Shown here: piece by piece, positions 1-8,099 of the stretch
Numbering within the stretch: position 1 is the stretch's first letter
Layout of the letters: the number at the start of each line of letters is the position of its first letter
NCBI GenBank assembly: GCA_045636545.1
Contig: JAZTXR010000073.1
Span: forward strand, 1 to 25,611
Direction of reading: 5' to 3'
Source: HGM04593 sp045636545
Lineage (GTDB): Bacteria; Bacteroidota; Bacteroidia; Bacteroidales; Bacteroidaceae
Length of the DNA: 25,611 bases
The notes under the pieces: model-generated
Databases searched by the model: none
What the model saw: only the letters and a program-made list of their open reading frames with translations
What the model was told of the DNA's origin: nothing
Translations under genes and position numbers: made by a program

Positions 1-118
1 AAGAAATCTTCGGCAGAGGTATCATATGCCTTAAAAAAGATACAAAAAAGCTAATTGTTTGATTTTTAATATCAGATAAGCAAAAATAAGAACCAATTAT
101 TTGGAATACAACATAGAA
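1..118. other. Left edge, no complete gene
   Basis: This edge is AT-rich and holds no complete gene. Two plus-strand frames are open from base 1. One ends at the TAA at 52-54 (reading ...AEVSYALKKIQKS) and the other at a TGA near 60-62. Either could be the last residues of a gene that begins outside the window, but neither tail is recognisable, so I do not call a CDS. Confidence 0.3.
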
Positions 119-360
119 GGGGCAAACCGATGTGTTTGCCCAAACCATTGGCACGGTTGTAACCCTCTCCAGGCGGTGGTTCAAAACTCCTTCTCTTTGA
201 TAAGAGAAGGGGGACCGCTTGCGGTGGAGGAGATAGATATTCGCGGTTTGGTTTCAATCTCCCTCACGGCTGCGCAGGCCTGGCGGCACTCCTTTGGGGA
301 GCTAAAGCTCCCGTCGTCGCAAGCAACGCTCCCCCGCGTTGCCCCTCTTACGCAAGAGGG
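119..360. repeat. Cluster of small palindromes (REP/BIME-like)
   Basis: Five short hairpins follow each other. They are: GGGCAAAC/GTTTGCCC around 120-141; CCTTCTCTT/AAGAGAAGG at 189-210 with a 4-nt loop; GGGAGC/GCTCCC at 297-312; GCAACGC/GCGTTGC at 323-342; CCCTCTT/AAGAGGG at 343-360. The block is GC-richer than the DNA around it and has no convincing coding frame. It looks like a composite intergenic palindromic repeat. A similar mixture occurs near 25300-25410 at the other end of the window. Whether copies exist elsewhere in the genome cannot be seen here. Confidence 0.55.
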
Positions 361-572
361 AGAGTTTTTTGCCCTTTCGTGCTTTTAAAATTCATTTTTT
401 CCCTTTTAAAATCCGCAGGATGCTGCGCCATTACAATGCGGTTGTTTTCATTCAGATTGAACATGTTTTTTTGGCTGCAAAATCAGCAATCACAAAAAAA
501 ATGAAAAGGCGGCTCATTTCGGATGGATACGCTGCAATCGAGGAGGCATAAGAAGAATCCTCATAATAAATC
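361..572. other. Intergenic, nothing recognised
   Basis: Only short open frames lie here (for example 339-551 on the plus strand), and none resembles a known protein. Runs of T and A and the phrase CTTTTAAAAT occur twice near 383-410, reminiscent of the tandem CTTTAAAA units near 25440. I see no gene, RNA or promoter. Confidence 0.4.
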
Positions 573-602
573 AAATAGGTCGTGCGCGCGCACGACCTAT
601 TT
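573..602. terminator. 30-bp perfect palindrome, probable terminator
   Basis: A perfect 30-base palindrome is centred between 587 and 588. Its core is alternating CGTGCGCGCGCACG and its flanks are AAATAGGT/ACCTATTT. T-rich DNA follows on the plus side (TTTTATTTTA, 601-610), with a shorter T/A-rich stretch on the minus side. It lies about 70 bp beyond the stop of the Ca2+-ATPase gene, so it probably ends that minus-strand transcript. The T-rich flank suggests it also works on the plus strand. Confidence 0.6.
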
Positions 603-671
603 TTATTTTATGGCATACAGCCTAAAGCAACGTTTTTGTCCTTGATTGTCTCTGTCTTTTGATTCAGAAGC

Positions 672-3440
672 TCAACCCTTTTTCCTTTTTACTACATTCC
701 AAAGAAAGCGCACCACATCCGCTACCAACAGCACCGGCGAGGTAATGAGCAGAATACAGCCCCAATCGGCAAGGCTCAACGGTGCCACGTTGAACATGGC
801 ACCTGCGTATGTAACAATGAGAAACTGACCCGCCAGGATGGCAAATGCAATCCACAGGAAACCAGCACTGTATGACTCCTTCACTGCATTGGGATTTGTG
901 AACAACCTTGCAATATCCTGTATAAGGCTCCTGTCAGTACGGAAATATTTTGCATTGAACAGATTCCAGAACTGTAACATCACGAATATCGAGAAGAACA
1001 CACCAAGCTCATAACCGCTAAGGTGGCTCTTTATCCTCTCCATATTCGAGAAACCCGCAAAGAACAGTTTCAAGGATTCCGGCGACAGCAAATCACTCAC
1101 AGAATCAATATTCGTATGCCAAAGCAACTGCCACAAACCAGCCAACAGCACAAAGAACAGCAAACCTGCCCCAAGAATACGGCACAGCATCTTCCTGTCA
1201 ATGATATGGCTGTCAGGATTACGCGGTTTGTCATAGAGCACAGTCCTGTCGGCCGGCAATGACGAGAGTGCCATTGCAGCAAAGGTATCCATTATGAGAT
1301 TCACCCACAACATCTGTGTCACGGTCAATGGAGAATCAAGGCCTATGAATGAGCCCAGCAACACAATGAGGCACGCGCATACGTTGATTGTCATCTGGAA
1401 GATTATGAAACGACGTATGTTCAGATACAAGGAACGTCCCCACATTATAGCCTTGTTTATGCTTGAGAAGGAGTTGTCGATAATGGTTATGTCACTTGCC
1501 TCTTTGGCTCTCGATGTGCCATCGCCCATTGAGAGACCAACCTGTGCCTTGCTAAGCGCCGGGGCATCATTTGTTCCGTCGCCGGTAACAGCCACAACCT
1601 CACCTATTGACTGCAACAGCATAACCAGCCTTGCCTTGTCATCGGGGCGCGCGCGTGATATAATCTTGAAACTTTTGTTACGTAAAAGACTCTTTGCCTG
1701 CCCGTCATCCATTGCTGCGAACTCCGGTCCCGTAATTGTCAGGCTCTCCTCGCCATCACCCAACAGACCAATCTGGCGGCCAATCTCGTTTGCCGTACCC
1801 GGAGTATCACCAGTAACAATGATTACACGCACACCGGCATTGTCCTTACACATAGCGATAGCCTCTTTCACATCCTCACGGATTGGGTCGGCAATACCCA
1901 CAACGCCCAAGAAGACGGTTTCATTTGAACCACCATCGCCAAGAAACTGACATGCAATACCAAGTGTGCGCATTGCCTTGCCCTGATAAAGTTTCAGTGT
2001 ATTCTCAACATGCTTCCTAGCCTGCCCACCGGCAATTGCATCACACATACCCAGCACAATCTCCGGTGCCCCCTTTATGAACCTTACCGGAGCACCACCC
2101 TCCTGCATCACAGCTGTTGTCTGCATATATTTTATCTCGGTGGAGAACGGTATCTGTTTCACATCTGTTGCAATTCTTCTGTACATTGCGTAATCGGTAC
2201 CATTCTTGTGCAGCCATTTCAGCAGAGCCACCTCGGTGGGGTTTCCAATGGTAACCAGCTCACCGTCATCACCCTTGTAGACCTCGGCTGTCGAGTTTAC
2301 AGCCATATTGCGACGTATGAGTTCAAGTTCCGCATCACCACCGTAGAAATCAGTTTCAACAACCGTCATCCTGTTCTTTGTAAGTGTACCCGTCTTGTCT
2401 GTGCAGATAACCGTTGCAGCACCCATTGTTTCACAAGCGTGCAGTTTGCGAACAAGGTTGTTCTCCTTGAGCATCTTGCGCATACTGAGCGCAAGGCTCA
2501 CAGTCACGCTCATCGGCAATCCCTCAGGCACTGCAACGACAATAAGCGTAACGGCAATCATTATGGAGGCAAGCACAAACTCGGCAATTTCTATAAAGCT
2601 ATGATTGTTGGAATCATCGCCGTCAAAGAAAAAGAAATATATCATTCTCCCCACAACAATCAATGCTGCAATGACAAAGCTTGTAACCGAGATTGCTTTA
2701 CCAAGCTGCGCCAACTGACGGTTCAGTGGTGTCTCTACATCACTGCCCTCCTGCGTGCGGGCAACACCTTTACCCTCCTCGGTATCCATGCCTGTTGCAG
2801 TAACCTTGAACACACCATTACCCTCAATTACGGTTGCGCCCCTCAAAAGGAAGTCTGACGGATAGGTGGCATCATCCTTGAAAGCGGCCTCATCGGCACT
2901 CTTGTTGGCATACAGCTCTCCGGTGAAATTCGACTCATCGACACGCAGCATTGTAGACTCAAGCAGAAGACCGTCGGCTGGTATTTCATCACCACTCTCG
3001 AGCTTTACGATATCGCCCACCACGACATCCTGCTTCTGAATCATCATGACATTGGGAACTGCACTCCCCGACTGACGGCGGATGACCTTCACGGGGCGTT
3101 CATCCTTCACCTTGTTAAGGATTTCAAACTCCTTGCCGGCCTTCACCTCAAAGATGAAGCCTACACCTGTAGCCAGCAACAGCGCAGTCAGCACACCCGA
3201 TGGTTCAAGAAGAATGGACCATCCCTTGCCCATCCAGAAAATCTCGTACACCGCAACTGTCACGGAAAAGAAGAAAACAACGAGAAGCACTATTATTATA
3301 GGATCCTTGAACTTCTCAAGATACTGCTTCCACAACGGTTCTTTCTCGGGTGGCGGAATAATGTTCCTGCCCGCGCCGTTCTTCACCTCTACCGAGTCAT
3401 TCGACAGGGAAGCGGATAGATATGAATCTTTTTTATGCAT
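672..3440 (-). CDS. PMCA-type calcium-translocating P-type ATPase
   Basis: An inner-membrane P2B ATPase that would export Ca2+ using ATP. In numbering from the ATG at 3440 (922 aa) the landmarks are: cation-ATPase N-terminal region; actuator loop TGEL at about 173-176; PEGLP in M4 at about 305-309; phosphorylation site CTDKTGTLT with Asp348; KGAPE at about 456-460 in the nucleotide domain; TGDGTNDAP hinge at about 619-627; and M6 WVNLIMDT at about 712-719. The single-site N...D pattern in M6 fits PMCA-type rather than SERCA-type pumps. The actuator loop reads TGEL, not the usual TGES; the catalytic Glu is kept. A longer frame begins at a TTG at 3470, but that TTG lies inside a TAATTTTG promoter element, so the ATG is preferred. 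It is a single-gene unit. Confidence 0.93.
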   Translation of the reverse strand: MHKKDSYLSASLSNDSVEVKNGAGRNIIPPPEKEPLWKQYLEKFKDPIIIVLLVVFFFSVTVAVYEIFWMGKGWSILLEPSGVLTALLLATGVGFIFEVKAGKEFEILNKVKDERPVKVIRRQSGSAVPNVMMIQKQDVVVGDIVKLESGDEIPADGLLLESTMLRVDESNFTGELYANKSADEAAFKDDATYPSDFLLRGATVIEGNGVFKVTATGMDTEEGKGVARTQEGSDVETPLNRQLAQLGKAISVTSFVIAALIVVGRMIYFFFFDGDDSNNHSFIEIAEFVLASIMIAVTLIVVAVPEGLPMSVTVSLALSMRKMLKENNLVRKLHACETMGAATVICTDKTGTLTKNRMTVVETDFYGGDAELELIRRNMAVNSTAEVYKGDDGELVTIGNPTEVALLKWLHKNGTDYAMYRRIATDVKQIPFSTEIKYMQTTAVMQEGGAPVRFIKGAPEIVLGMCDAIAGGQARKHVENTLKLYQGKAMRTLGIACQFLGDGGSNETVFLGVVGIADPIREDVKEAIAMCKDNAGVRVIIVTGDTPGTANEIGRQIGLLGDGEESLTITGPEFAAMDDGQAKSLLRNKSFKIISRARPDDKARLVMLLQSIGEVVAVTGDGTNDAPALSKAQVGLSMGDGTSRAKEASDITIIDNSFSSINKAIMWGRSLYLNIRRFIIFQMTINVCACLIVLLGSFIGLDSPLTVTQMLWVNLIMDTFAAMALSSLPADRTVLYDKPRNPDSHIIDRKMLCRILGAGLLFFVLLAGLWQLLWHTNIDSVSDLLSPESLKLFFAGFSNMERIKSHLSGYELGVFFSIFVMLQFWNLFNAKYFRTDRSLIQDIARLFTNPNAVKESYSAGFLWIAFAILAGQFLIVTYAGAMFNVAPLSLADWGCILLITSPVLLVADVVRFLWNVVKRKKG

Positions 3441-3467
3441 TTCCAACTTTTTTTGCTTAAATGGATA

Positions 3468-3475
3468 CAAAATTA
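3468..3475 (-). promoter_or_regulatory. Putative -7 box of the Ca2+-ATPase gene
   Basis: On the minus strand this reads TAATTTTG, an exact match to the Bacteroidetes -7 consensus TAnnTTTG, about 28 nt before the ATG at 3440. I see no TTTG -33 box at the usual 19-21 nt spacing, so the assignment rests on the -7 box alone. Confidence 0.45.
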
Positions 3476-3617
3476 CAAAAAACGGTTTTAACAGCGCGGA
3501 TTACAAAGCCCTATTTTCTCTTAAAAAAACGTAACATATACGTAACATAGCCGCGTGGCCCAACCAAAAGAGAAAGAGGGGGACTTCACAAAAAGTCCAC
3601 CCTCATTGGCCGGGAGT

Positions 3618-3652
3618 GAAAAACAGCATAAATATGCTTTTCAGTCACTCAC
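3618..3652 (-). terminator. Imperfect hairpin after the 61-residue gene
   Basis: AGCATA/TATGCT forms a 6-bp stem with a 2-nt loop. An outer AGTGA/TCACT pairing with small bulges extends it. It lies just past the stop at 3659 of the minus-strand small gene and could end its transcript. The T-rich tail on that strand is poor, so efficiency is uncertain. Confidence 0.35.
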
Positions 3653-3658
3653 ACACTA

Positions 3659-3844
3659 TCAGTTGAGTACCATTTCCCTTATATCCCCTTCAATACCATC
3701 CTTAACTCTGAAGTTCCTTGCAAAATTCTTGAGGAACTCAAGCGAAGAGATGCTTGGCTTGGGAAATTTCTCTTTTTTAAGAGCCTGTCCGATAACTGAA
3801 CCATCAATGTTGAATCCCGAAGTAGAAGTTTTATCCATAGGCAT
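3659..3844 (-). CDS. Small protein of unknown function (61 aa)
   Basis: A 61-residue frame starts at the ATG at 3844; a second ATG two codons later, at 3838, is equally possible. The sequence begins MPMDKTSTSGFNIDGSVIG, then has a basic stretch (LKKEKFPKP) and a predicted helix around SSLEFLKNFARNF. There is no signal peptide or membrane segment. The composition looks like a real protein and not a shadow frame, and I have the impression that similar small proteins occur in Bacteroidales, but I cannot name a family. It lies just past the terminator of the sigma-factor gene on the same strand. A weak promoter candidate (TTTC, 19 nt, TATTGTTG at 3876-3883) has its upstream box inside that terminator. 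The frame is open further upstream to 4021, through the hairpin and the sigma gene end, which is unlikely to be coding. Confidence 0.6.
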   Translation of the reverse strand: MPMDKTSTSGFNIDGSVIGQALKKEKFPKPSISSLEFLKNFARNFRVKDGIEGDIREMVLN

Positions 3845-3888
3845 TTGTTTCTTTGTTCTGTTATATAAACGCAGGCAACAATAAAATA

Positions 3889-3926
3889 GTATATCCCGCG
3901 AAGAAAATTTTCTTCGCGGGATATAC
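3889..3926 (-). terminator. Terminator of the ECF sigma factor gene
   Basis: A perfect 38-base palindrome has arms GTATATCCCGCGAAGAAAA and its complement, centred between 3907 and 3908. It lies 18 bp past the stop of the minus-strand sigma gene and separates it from the 61-residue gene downstream. The stem itself is T/A-rich near the tip. Confidence 0.7.
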
Positions 3927-3944
3927 CATAATGTTTCCAAATCT

Positions 3945-4538
3945 TTACTCAAGCACCAAAGATACACACTTCTCGGCTGCAATGCGGCGCATATTGAGTA
4001 TCGCATAGCGCATACGTCCAAGGGCGGTATTTATGCTCACACCTGTAATGTCGGCAATGTCCTTGAATGACATATCCTGATAATAACGCATGAATACCAC
4101 CTCGCGCTGACAATCGGGCAACTCATCGACAAGCATACGCACGTCGGCAAGTACCTGGTCATTTACAATACGGTTCTCAACTGTACCCTCTGAGAGCCTT
4201 GCATCATTGAGCAGGTCAAACTCAACCTCATCATTTGAGACTGCATTCTCATTCCTCTCGATGCGGAACTGGTCAATGACAAGATTGTGGGCAATGCGTG
4301 TTATCCACGCCGCGAACTTGCCGTCATTGGTATAACGCCCCTGCTGCAAGGTAACGATAGTCTTGACAAAGGTCTCCTGGAAGATGTCCTCAGCCACCTC
4401 CTTTGAACGTACTATGAAGAATATGTAGTTGAACAACCTGTCCTTATGACGGTTCAGCAAAGCATCAAATGCCGAATTATTGCCTTCCAAATAAAGTGTG
4501 ACCAATGCATCATCGGCCATCTGCTTTAAATTTTCCAT
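3945..4538 (-). CDS. ECF-type RNA polymerase sigma-70 factor
   Basis: A 197-residue sigma factor with only regions 2 and 4. Region 2 spans about 27-94 and includes AEDIFQETFVK and the DNA-melting part FAAWITRIAHNLVIDQFR. Region 4 spans about 140-188, with LPDCQREVVFMRYYQDMSFKD and the recognition helix GVSINTALGRMRYA. The frame is open up to 4718, but a TTTG-N20-TTCCTTTG promoter at 4616-4647 lies inside that extension, and the ATG at 4538 gives the normal family length. No FecR-type or other anti-sigma gene is adjacent on either side, unlike the SusCD-linked ECF sigmas common in this order. That suggests a stand-alone regulator; its targets cannot be inferred here. Confidence 0.9.
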   Translation of the reverse strand: MENLKQMADDALVTLYLEGNNSAFDALLNRHKDRLFNYIFFIVRSKEVAEDIFQETFVKTIVTLQQGRYTNDGKFAAWITRIAHNLVIDQFRIERNENAVSNDEVEFDLLNDARLSEGTVENRIVNDQVLADVRMLVDELPDCQREVVFMRYYQDMSFKDIADITGVSINTALGRMRYAILNMRRIAAEKCVSLVLE

Positions 4539-4615
4539 TATGTCTACTGTTAAAATTGAAGTAGAGATTTTTCTATAGGCAATAGTTTTTACAGGTTTAT
4601 TATTGAAATCTGTTG

Positions 4616-4647
4616 CAAAGGAAAGAAAATATTGTCTTAAATCCAAA
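4616..4647 (-). promoter_or_regulatory. Promoter of the ECF sigma gene
   Basis: On the minus strand: TTTG (4644-4647), 20 nt spacer, TTCCTTTG (4616-4623). This matches the Bacteroidetes layout TTTG-N19-21-TAnnTTTG with one mismatch in the -7 box. The start site would fall near 4609, leaving a leader of about 70 nt before the ATG at 4538. Confidence 0.6.
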
Positions 4648-4678
4648 TATTTTAACAAAAAACTCCCTTCCCGGCACA

Positions 4679-4715
4679 ATATTGCTGGGCTGCAGACGTT
4701 GCAGCCCAGCAATAT
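4679..4715 (-). terminator. Terminator at the end of the ssb-fmt gene run
   Basis: A perfect 16-bp stem (ATATTGCTGGGCTGCA and its complement) closes a 5-nt loop. It lies 26 bp past the stop of fmt and before the sigma-gene promoter. The T-run on the minus strand comes about 14 nt after the stem, not directly. It is a strong hairpin and probably the end of the long minus-strand operon. Confidence 0.7.
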
Positions 4716-4740
4716 CATATACTTTGTAACGACTGGCGTA

Positions 4741-5724
4741 TCACTTTATGCACTTTGCACCCTCGATGGAGAATCCACGCAACAGGTCGGCAACCGGCAT
4801 ACGTTTCTTGCCGGCAAGCTGCACCTCGTCGAGCGATACATATCCATCCTTCACAGCAACCTTAATATAATTCTTGCCATCGGTGACAATTGTTCCCACA
4901 GCCTTACCGTGCTGCACATACTCCCTCGAGACAGCATACACCTTCAGTGCCACAGCCTCATCATTGGCATTGACAAGTTCGCACCACGCCGCAGGATATG
5001 GCGACATTCCGCGCACAAAGTTATATATGCCATCCACACAACCCTGCCAATCAATGTGGCAAGTATCGCGGAAAATCTTTGGTGCCGGGCGCAGTTCGTC
5101 TACAGTCATATCATCCTGTGCTATAGCTGTCACACTGCCGTTCACAATAGCCTCAACAGTGCGCAACACTGTCTCACCACCCTGCAGCATAAGTTTGTCG
5201 TGCAATGTGCCTGCATTGTCACAATCGTCAATGGCAACAACATCGCGGTATATTACATCACCCGTGTCAATCTCATGTTTCAGAAAGAATGTCGTCACGC
5301 CGGTCTCCTTGTCACCGTTGATTATTGCCCAATTGATGGGAGCTGCACCACGATACTGTGGCAGCAACGAAGCATGGAGATTGAATGTTCCCAGGCGGGG
5401 CATATTCCACACACTCTCGGGTAACATACGGAATGCCACCACAATCTGCAGGTCGGCACCCCACGCACGCAACGCGCTCTGGAACGCCTCGTCCTTGAGC
5501 GATTCGGGCTGCAACACCGGTAATCCCTGCTCCACGGCATACTGCTTCACCGGGCTCATGAGCAACTGGTTACCGCGTTTGTTTATCATCTTGTCGGGCA
5601 TTGTAACCACACCCACAATCTCATAGCCACACTCTTTGCAAGAGCGCTGCTTCTCGAGCAGACGGCGCAAGGGCTCAACCGCAAAATCGGGAGTTCCCAG
5701 ATATACTATTCTCAAATTATGCAT
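4741..5724 (-). CDS. fmt: Methionyl-tRNA formyltransferase
   Basis: Transfers a formyl group from 10-formyl-tetrahydrofolate to Met-tRNAi in the cytoplasm, making the initiator fMet-tRNA. The 327-residue length is normal. The N-terminal Rossmann domain begins LRIVYLGTPDFA. The hallmark SLLPQYRGAAPINWAI is intact, and the catalytic triad is Asn115, His117 and Asp153 (in TFNLHASLLP and EIDTGDVI). The C-terminal OB-like domain occupies about the last 110 residues. I chose the ATG at 5724; a TTG two codons upstream also opens the frame and would overlap the preceding ClC stop codon. It is the last gene of the long minus-strand run, two bases after the ClC gene. Confidence 0.96.
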   Translation of the reverse strand: MHNLRIVYLGTPDFAVEPLRRLLEKQRSCKECGYEIVGVVTMPDKMINKRGNQLLMSPVKQYAVEQGLPVLQPESLKDEAFQSALRAWGADLQIVVAFRMLPESVWNMPRLGTFNLHASLLPQYRGAAPINWAIINGDKETGVTTFFLKHEIDTGDVIYRDVVAIDDCDNAGTLHDKLMLQGGETVLRTVEAIVNGSVTAIAQDDMTVDELRPAPKIFRDTCHIDWQGCVDGIYNFVRGMSPYPAAWCELVNANDEAVALKVYAVSREYVQHGKAVGTIVTDGKNYIKVAVKDGYVSLDEVQLAGKKRMPVADLLRGFSIEGAKCIK

Positions 5725-5726
5725 AA

Positions 5727-7520
5727 TCAATCAGATGTAAATTCCAACAAAGTATTACGGTAGGCCGTGAATATGGCCGATTTTGATATGAAGCCCACAT
5801 ACTCGCCAGTGACATCCTCTACCGGCAGGTTCCATGCTCCAGTATCCTCAAACTTGCGCATCACCACCTCCATTGGCTCCTCTATGCTCAATCTCACGGG
5901 CACCTCACGCATTAGCGATGCAACACTGTAACGGTGATAAAGCTCCTGGCGGAACATTATGTGCCTTACATCATCCAGGTATATTACACCCACAAGACGT
6001 TTGGCCGCATTGAGCACCGGGAAAATGTTGCGCTTTGTCTTTGCCACAACCGACGTGAGTGCACCCAAATCCATCTCGGGGCTGACTGGCAGAAAATTCT
6101 TCTCTACCACGTCGGCAATCTTCAGGGTCGTGAGCACTGCCTGGTCCTTGTGATGGGTAATAAGCTCACCGCGCTGTGCAAGACGCACCGCGTAGATGTT
6201 ATTGCTGTCAAAGAGCCTCACGGTAAGGAACGATGACACAGACACCATCATCAACGGCAGGAAAAGGTCATAACCGCCCGTAAGCTCTGCAATGAGAAAT
6301 ACGCCTGTCAATGGCGCGTGGAACACGCCCGACATCAACGCCGCCATTCCAAAGAGAGCGAAGTTCTCCTCAATGACCTTTACACCGAACCCGGTCATGT
6401 TACACAGGCTTGCAAACAGATAACCCGTCACGCAACCCAAGAAAAGGCTTGGTGCAAAAATTCCGCCACAACCGCCGCCACAATTGGTCACCGTGGAGGC
6501 AAAGGCCTTGAACACCACAAGCAGGAACATGAAGAGCAACAACAGGTGCGTATGGTCGAAGAAGAGCGATTTCTCAAGTATCATCTCCGATGTAGCCGAT
6601 GAACCGTCGATAAGCTGTTTGATGGTCTCATAACCCTCGCCATAGAGTGGCGGGAAAAGGAAGATAAGCACACTCAACGCACCGCCACCTATGAGCAGCC
6701 TCACGTATGGATTCTTGAATCTTTTGAAAAAGCCCTCGACCGCGACGGTCACCTTTGTAAAATAGAGCGAGACCAGGCCGCACACAATACCAAGCAGCAG
6801 CACGTACGGCACACGTGCAAGGTCAAAGGCCTCGGCCATATTGAATTTGAACATGGTCTCCGTTCCCATCAGTATATATGAGAGCGTGGCAGCGGTAACA
6901 CTCGATATGAGCAAAGGCAGCAGTGACGACATTGTAAGGTCAATCATCAGCACCTCAATCACAAACACAAGACCGGTAATAGGTGCCTTGAAGATACCCG
7001 ACACCGCACCGGCTGCACCGCAACCTATCAGCAGCATCATCACCTTCTTCTCCATCTTGAAAAGACGGCCAAGGTTCGAGCCTATTGCCGAACCGGTCAT
7101 CACAATAGGAGACTCTGCTCCCACCGAGCCACCGAAACCAATGGTGATACCACTGGCAATCAACGACGACCATGTATTGTGCGAACGTATCTGCCCCTTG
7201 CGGCACGATATGGCATAGAGCACCTTTGTCACTCCATGGCTTATGTCGTCACGCACCACCCGGCGTATGAATAGACCAGTTATGAAAATACCTATTACAG
7301 GAAAGACAAGATAGAGCCAGTTGAACGTGTGGGCATCAAAGTTACCAGTGAGCAGATGCTGTATGAAGTGTATCAAATGGTGCAGCAGATATGCCGCAAG
7401 CGCCGAAAGCACGCCCACTGCAAAACTCAACATAAGCACAAAGCGCTTATGCGAAATATGTTTCTCACGCCAAATATTGAAACGGTCTATGAGATCAGGT
7501 TCTTTCTTCTCATCTGTCAT
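5727..7520 (-). CDS. ClC-family chloride channel/transporter with CBS domains
   Basis: A polytopic inner-membrane anion-transport protein of 597 residues. The membrane part spans about 30-440. It shows the filter segment GFGGSVGAESPIV (gating Glu136), GGGCGGIFAPSLFLG (about 348-362) and NIYAVRLAQRG at the end. A CBS pair of about 120 residues forms the cytosolic tail (about 470-595). At the position of the internal proton glutamate of E. coli ClcA (FIIEE), this protein reads FVIEV (Glu189, Val190). Val there is typical of channel members. The start ATG overlaps the tsaC stop (ATGA), so the two genes are likely translationally coupled. Whether it is a channel or an H+ exchanger cannot be settled from sequence. 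Confidence 0.93.
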   Translation of the reverse strand: MTDEKKEPDLIDRFNIWREKHISHKRFVLMLSFAVGVLSALAAYLLHHLIHFIQHLLTGNFDAHTFNWLYLVFPVIGIFITGLFIRRVVRDDISHGVTKVLYAISCRKGQIRSHNTWSSLIASGITIGFGGSVGAESPIVMTGSAIGSNLGRLFKMEKKVMMLLIGCGAAGAVSGIFKAPITGLVFVIEVLMIDLTMSSLLPLLISSVTAATLSYILMGTETMFKFNMAEAFDLARVPYVLLLGIVCGLVSLYFTKVTVAVEGFFKRFKNPYVRLLIGGGALSVLIFLFPPLYGEGYETIKQLIDGSSATSEMILEKSLFFDHTHLLLLFMFLLVVFKAFASTVTNCGGGCGGIFAPSLFLGCVTGYLFASLCNMTGFGVKVIEENFALFGMAALMSGVFHAPLTGVFLIAELTGGYDLFLPLMMVSVSSFLTVRLFDSNNIYAVRLAQRGELITHHKDQAVLTTLKIADVVEKNFLPVSPEMDLGALTSVVAKTKRNIFPVLNAAKRLVGVIYLDDVRHIMFRQELYHRYSVASLMREVPVRLSIEEPMEVVMRKFEDTGAWNLPVEDVTGEYVGFISKSAIFTAYRNTLLEFTSD

Positions 7521-8089
7521 TGTCTGATGATGGTTACTGTTCCGTTTTCTGTAAGTTTAATGATACCCGAAGACTTTGCCTTGCCCCTCTCGAGCTGCCT
7601 GTAGCCAACGACATAGTCAACGGCATCTATAATCTCGGGGCTTATTTCGCTGAAGTTGCCGGGTGTCTCTTCACCGCTTATGTTTGCCGATGTGGAAACG
7701 ACAGCCTTCTGGAAACGGTAGCAGAGTTCCTTTGAGAACATCTCATTTGTCACCCTTATCCCCACACTGCCATCCTCAGCAATCAGATCGGGAGCGAGGT
7801 TGCGCGCACCATCGTATATTATGGTCAAAGGCTTGTCGCTCAGTTCTATCAAATCCCACGCAACGGCCGGCACCTTACCCACATAACGCGCAAGGCGGTC
7901 GGCACTGTCAACAAGCAGCAGCAGAGCCTTGCTGTCGCAACGTCTCTTTATCTCAAAAACCCTCTTTACAGCATCGGCATTGGTTGCATCGCAACCGATA
8001 CCCCACACCGTGTCTGTGGGATAGAGTATCACACCACCCTGTCGCATCACCTCGATGCACTTCTTCACTTCATCGGCAATTGTACCCAT
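7517..8089 (-). CDS. tsaC: Threonylcarbamoyl-AMP synthase (TsaC/YrdC type)
   Basis: Makes threonylcarbamoyl-AMP from threonine, bicarbonate and ATP, the first step of the t6A37 modification of ANN-decoding tRNAs. The 190-residue length matches the YrdC domain alone, without the C-terminal Sua5 extension. Motifs: YPTDTVWGIGCDA (23-35), KRRCDSKALLLLV (48-60), GSVGIRV (about 108-114) and VSTSANISG (131-139). It starts 10 bp after prfC and its stop overlaps the ClC start. The neighbours prfC and fmt are also translation genes. Members of the same superfamily (YciO) exist, but the motif set fits TsaC. Confidence 0.92.
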   Translation of the reverse strand: MGTIADEVKKCIEVMRQGGVILYPTDTVWGIGCDATNADAVKRVFEIKRRCDSKALLLLVDSADRLARYVGKVPAVAWDLIELSDKPLTIIYDGARNLAPDLIAEDGSVGIRVTNEMFSKELCYRFQKAVVSTSANISGEETPGNFSEISPEIIDAVDYVVGYRQLERGKAKSSGIIKLTENGTVTIIRQ

Positions 8090-8099
8090 ACTCCCCTAT

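Noticed and set aside
119..360. Possible CRISPR array or integron site
   Set aside because: The hairpins differ in sequence and spacing. There are no identical repeats with regular spacers and no integrase or cas gene nearby.
101..388. Plus-strand frame of 95 codons in the left palindrome block
   Set aside because: It is made of the hairpin repeats. Such translated repeats often appear as false proteins in annotations.
2010..2858. Plus-strand open frame of 282 codons opposite the Ca2+-ATPase gene
   Set aside because: It is the antisense shadow of a well-supported P-type ATPase. Its Cys/His-rich composition is not that of a real protein.
4603..5424. Plus-strand open frame of 273 codons opposite fmt
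   Set aside because: The minus-strand frame is a complete fmt with all catalytic residues; the plus frame has no recognisable domain.
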